DNA of 64,000 nucleotides from Dipteris shenzhenensis (lineage: Eukaryota; Polypodiophyta; Polypodiopsida; Gleicheniales): NCBI GenBank assembly GCA_047967505.1, contig CM106539.1, one strand, 5' to 3'. Both the position numbers and the translations under genes were made by a program. A model generated the notes under the pieces. It was not told the DNA's origin. It ran no database searches and saw nothing but the letters and a program-made list of their open reading frames with translations. Positions 63,356-64,000 of this stretch are shown piece after piece (within the stretch, counting starts at the first letter, position 1; the number at the start of each line of letters is the position of its first letter).

Positions 63356-63887
63356 TATAGAACATTGCAAAAATATTCTATCACTGTAAAAAAAACTTCT
63401 GCCTCACAAGGGCAAATTTGCAAAAGTGACGAAAGTGGTATTTGGCCACACAGTCACTTCCTAGTAACGATTTTGCATCAACAAGCAATAAGAATGATTC
63501 TGTCACTCCCAATATCTCTGCATATAGGCATATGATGCAATTTCTGCGGCAACTTTTCACTGACCTGTAGAACAGTGGTCGCACAGCAAAAACGAGGCAC
63601 TTTTTTGAGTGCCTGCAGAAAACTTCTGCCACTAGAATGGGCCCCGAAATGGCCTGGAATCAAAAAAAAATGTCACCAAGGGCTTTGCCTCGTCCCGCAG
63701 CATATACTGCCCTCTTGCCACACTGTGAAGAGCGTCCCTCCAATCTGAGATAGTGCACTCTTGCACTTTCTGGCTATGCTACCTGCAGAGATTTGCTCCC
63801 AAACTTGAAAAAGGAAAGCAACACTGATCCTCTTACCAAGACACCATGAACTTGTTTTGCTTTCTTAAGCTCCTTACCACGAACCGA
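63356..63887 (-). other. Copia family A copy 2: 5' leader
   Basis: About 530 bp between PBS and gag start. The part nearest gag matches 2172-2365 of copy 1. No coding potential. Confidence 0.8.
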
Positions 63888-63899
63888 GCTCTGATACCA
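63888..63899 (-). promoter_or_regulatory. Primer-binding site of Copia family A copy 2
   Basis: The minus strand reads TGGTATCAGAGC directly after the LTR end, matching initiator Met tRNA. Confidence 0.93.
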
Positions 63900-64000
63900 T
63901 GTGAAGAGAGTGGGAGAGAAGTAAGGAGTCTCACTTGCAGCTTTCTCACATACACAATGGGGGAATACAGACAAAGGTGGAGGCTTAAAACAGTTTTCCT
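63900..64000 (-). repeat. 5' LTR of Copia family A copy 2 (cut by window edge)
   Basis: The LTR terminus reads ...CTCTCTTCACA on the minus strand, directly against the PBS. Only its last 101 bp is inside the window. Confidence 0.85.

Overview
The window looks like nuclear DNA of a land plant with a large, transposon-filled genome. The evidence is TTTAGGG-type telomeric repeats, Copia and Gypsy LTR retrotransposons primed by initiator-Met tRNA (TGGTATCAGAGC), an L1-type LINE whose ORF2 ends in a zf-RVT domain, a Helitron, and GT-AG introns. I cannot name the species. The oddest gene, a Crypton-like tyrosine recombinase, makes me suspect a non-flowering lineage, but that is inference. Nothing suggests a prokaryote, an organelle or a CRISPR locus.

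Layout. 1-2365: truncated minus-strand Copia (family A, copy 1). 2366-6691: AT-rich DNA and a decayed plus-strand Gypsy RNase H-integrase fragment. 6697-12380: complete but frame-broken plus-strand Copia with 202/207 bp LTRs, TSD AGTAC and a 1.6 kb structured leader. 12386-14583: unidentified decayed coding DNA and a 366 bp piece of a Helitron upstream region. 14705-15560: interstitial telomeric repeats fused to a minus-strand Gypsy gag (15560-16750), followed by a 1.37 kb tandem duplication (16771-19505) carrying a CCACGCGTGG minisatellite. 23017-27907: young minus-strand chromovirus (TSD CCACC). 28676-28960: a SINE-like unit. 29171-30470: a broken AAA+ ATPase gene. 30811-31830: a 173 bp satellite. 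33173-44935: a minus-strand Helitron split by a 7.25 kb LINE (36692-43942, 15 bp TSD). 45107-45510: a head-to-head telomeric block, then plus-strand remnants of a PIF1-like helicase and a GIY-YIG nuclease. 49819-52705: a minus-strand Crypton-like recombinase pseudogene broken by a TRIM-like LTR element (TSD GCCAG) and carrying an in-frame 108-residue duplication of its catalytic domain. 53558-55266: the only clearly intact host gene, a two-exon Tyr/Gly/Pro-rich protein. 57190-58180: another Copia remnant. 59758-64000: Copia family A, copy 2.

Themes. Insertions are nested (LINE in Helitron, TRIM in recombinase gene, chromovirus in possible genic DNA). Nearly every element is damaged by short tandem duplications (13 bp to 1.37 kb), one of which arose after insertion because only one of two sister LTRs has it. 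Both telomere-like blocks end at the broken edge of a transposon gene. Apart from the two-exon host gene and possibly the ATPase, the genes do not form a pathway. They are transposon machinery in various states of decay.
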